Below the pieces are notes generated by a model. That model was not told where the DNA came from, did not search any database, and saw only the letters and a list, made by a program, of their open reading frames with translations. Position numbers and translations under genes: made by a program. From assembly GCA_910587205.1 (NCBI GenBank), contig CAJULZ010000031.1, positions 1 through 24,348 on the forward strand: a DNA stretch of 24,348 bases, written 5' to 3'. This document shows positions 24,144 through 24,348 of this stretch, piece by piece; the stretch's first letter is position 1; every line of letters begins with the position of its first letter. Origin of the DNA: an uncultured Oscillospiraceae bacterium. GTDB lineage: Bacteria; Bacillota; Clostridia; Oscillospirales; Oscillospiraceae.

Positions 24144-24348
24144 ATGAAAATGACCTGGCGCTGGTACGGCGAGGGGAACGACCAGATCAAGCTCAGCGAT
24201 ATCAAGCAGATTCCCGGTGTGGAGGGTATTGTCTGGGCGCTCCACGACAAAATGCCGGGAGAAGTCTGGCAGCCCGAGGAGATTGCGGCCGTCAAGAAGC
24301 AGCTGGACGAGTACGGCTTCAACATGGACGTGGTGGAGAGCGTCAACG
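24144..24348 (+). CDS. uxuA: Mannonate dehydratase UxuA, N-terminal part (runs off the window)
   Basis: The 68 visible residues begin MKMTWRWYGEGND and continue with IKQIPGVEGIVWALHD, GEVWQPEEIAAVK and a VVESVN strand, which is the characteristic UxuA N-terminus. UxuA converts D-mannonate to 2-keto-3-deoxygluconate in glucuronate catabolism, in the cytosol. AAAGGGGG lies about nine bases upstream of the ATG. The metal-binding and catalytic residues are beyond the right edge. Its place behind GH2, the GPH symporter and HAD is the main support for a glucuronide pathway here. Confidence 0.9.
   Translation, partial: MKMTWRWYGEGNDQIKLSDIKQIPGVEGIVWALHDKMPGEVWQPEEIAAVKKQLDEYGFNMDVVESVN

Overview
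The window looks like chromosome of a GC-rich, Gram-positive-type anaerobe of the Clostridia, most likely a gut Oscillospiraceae relative of the Flavonifractor/Lawsonibacter kind. Supporting signs are strong AGGAGG-type ribosome binding sites, sigma-A promoters, SLH-anchored surface proteins, a GPH sugar symporter next to UxuA, and a near-perfect firmicute parS site. The taxonomic placement is inference. The first ~1.3 kb is clearly more AT-rich and holds a decayed insertion sequence.

Layout. 1-1.3 kb: AT-rich leftover mobile DNA with a frameshifted IS1595-type transposase (minus). 1.3-3.3 kb: tRNA-Pro(UGG) on the minus strand with two hairpins behind it. Its promoter is interlocked with the divergent promoter of a TrmB-GNAT fusion gene, which overlaps a second GNAT gene by 4 bp. 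3.3-5.5 kb: a PAQR/hemolysin III membrane protein (minus) and hemW (plus), driven from back-to-back consensus promoters. 5.6-8.2 kb: a secreted phosphodiester glycosidase with three SLH repeats. 8.2-13.9 kb: a minus-strand unit of an SLH/propeller-like surface protein, a MATE exporter, ktrB, ktrA and gtrA, with a parS-like palindrome between ktrB and ktrA. 14.1-15.4 kb: a cytosolic GH13 enzyme (plus), converging on the next unit at a 17-bp hairpin.

15.4-24.3 kb is a carbohydrate locus. A NagZ-type GH3 enzyme and an AraC-family regulator lie on the minus strand. Divergent from them are a GH2 enzyme carrying the residues of a beta-glucuronidase, a GPH-family symporter, a small TM2 protein, a HAD phosphatase and the start of uxuA (mannonate dehydratase), which runs off the right end. 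The simplest model is: the GPH symporter imports a glucuronide or a short glucuronate-containing oligosaccharide, cytosolic GH2 and possibly GH3 cleave it, and glucuronate goes through the UxuA pathway under AraC control. GH2 plus GH3 could in principle dismantle GlcA/GlcNAc oligosaccharides.

Most worth following up: the parS-like site, the TrmB-GNAT fusion, the putative glucuronide locus with its promoter repeats and the Met-rich GH2 tail, and the short SD-led ORF overlapping the MATE start.
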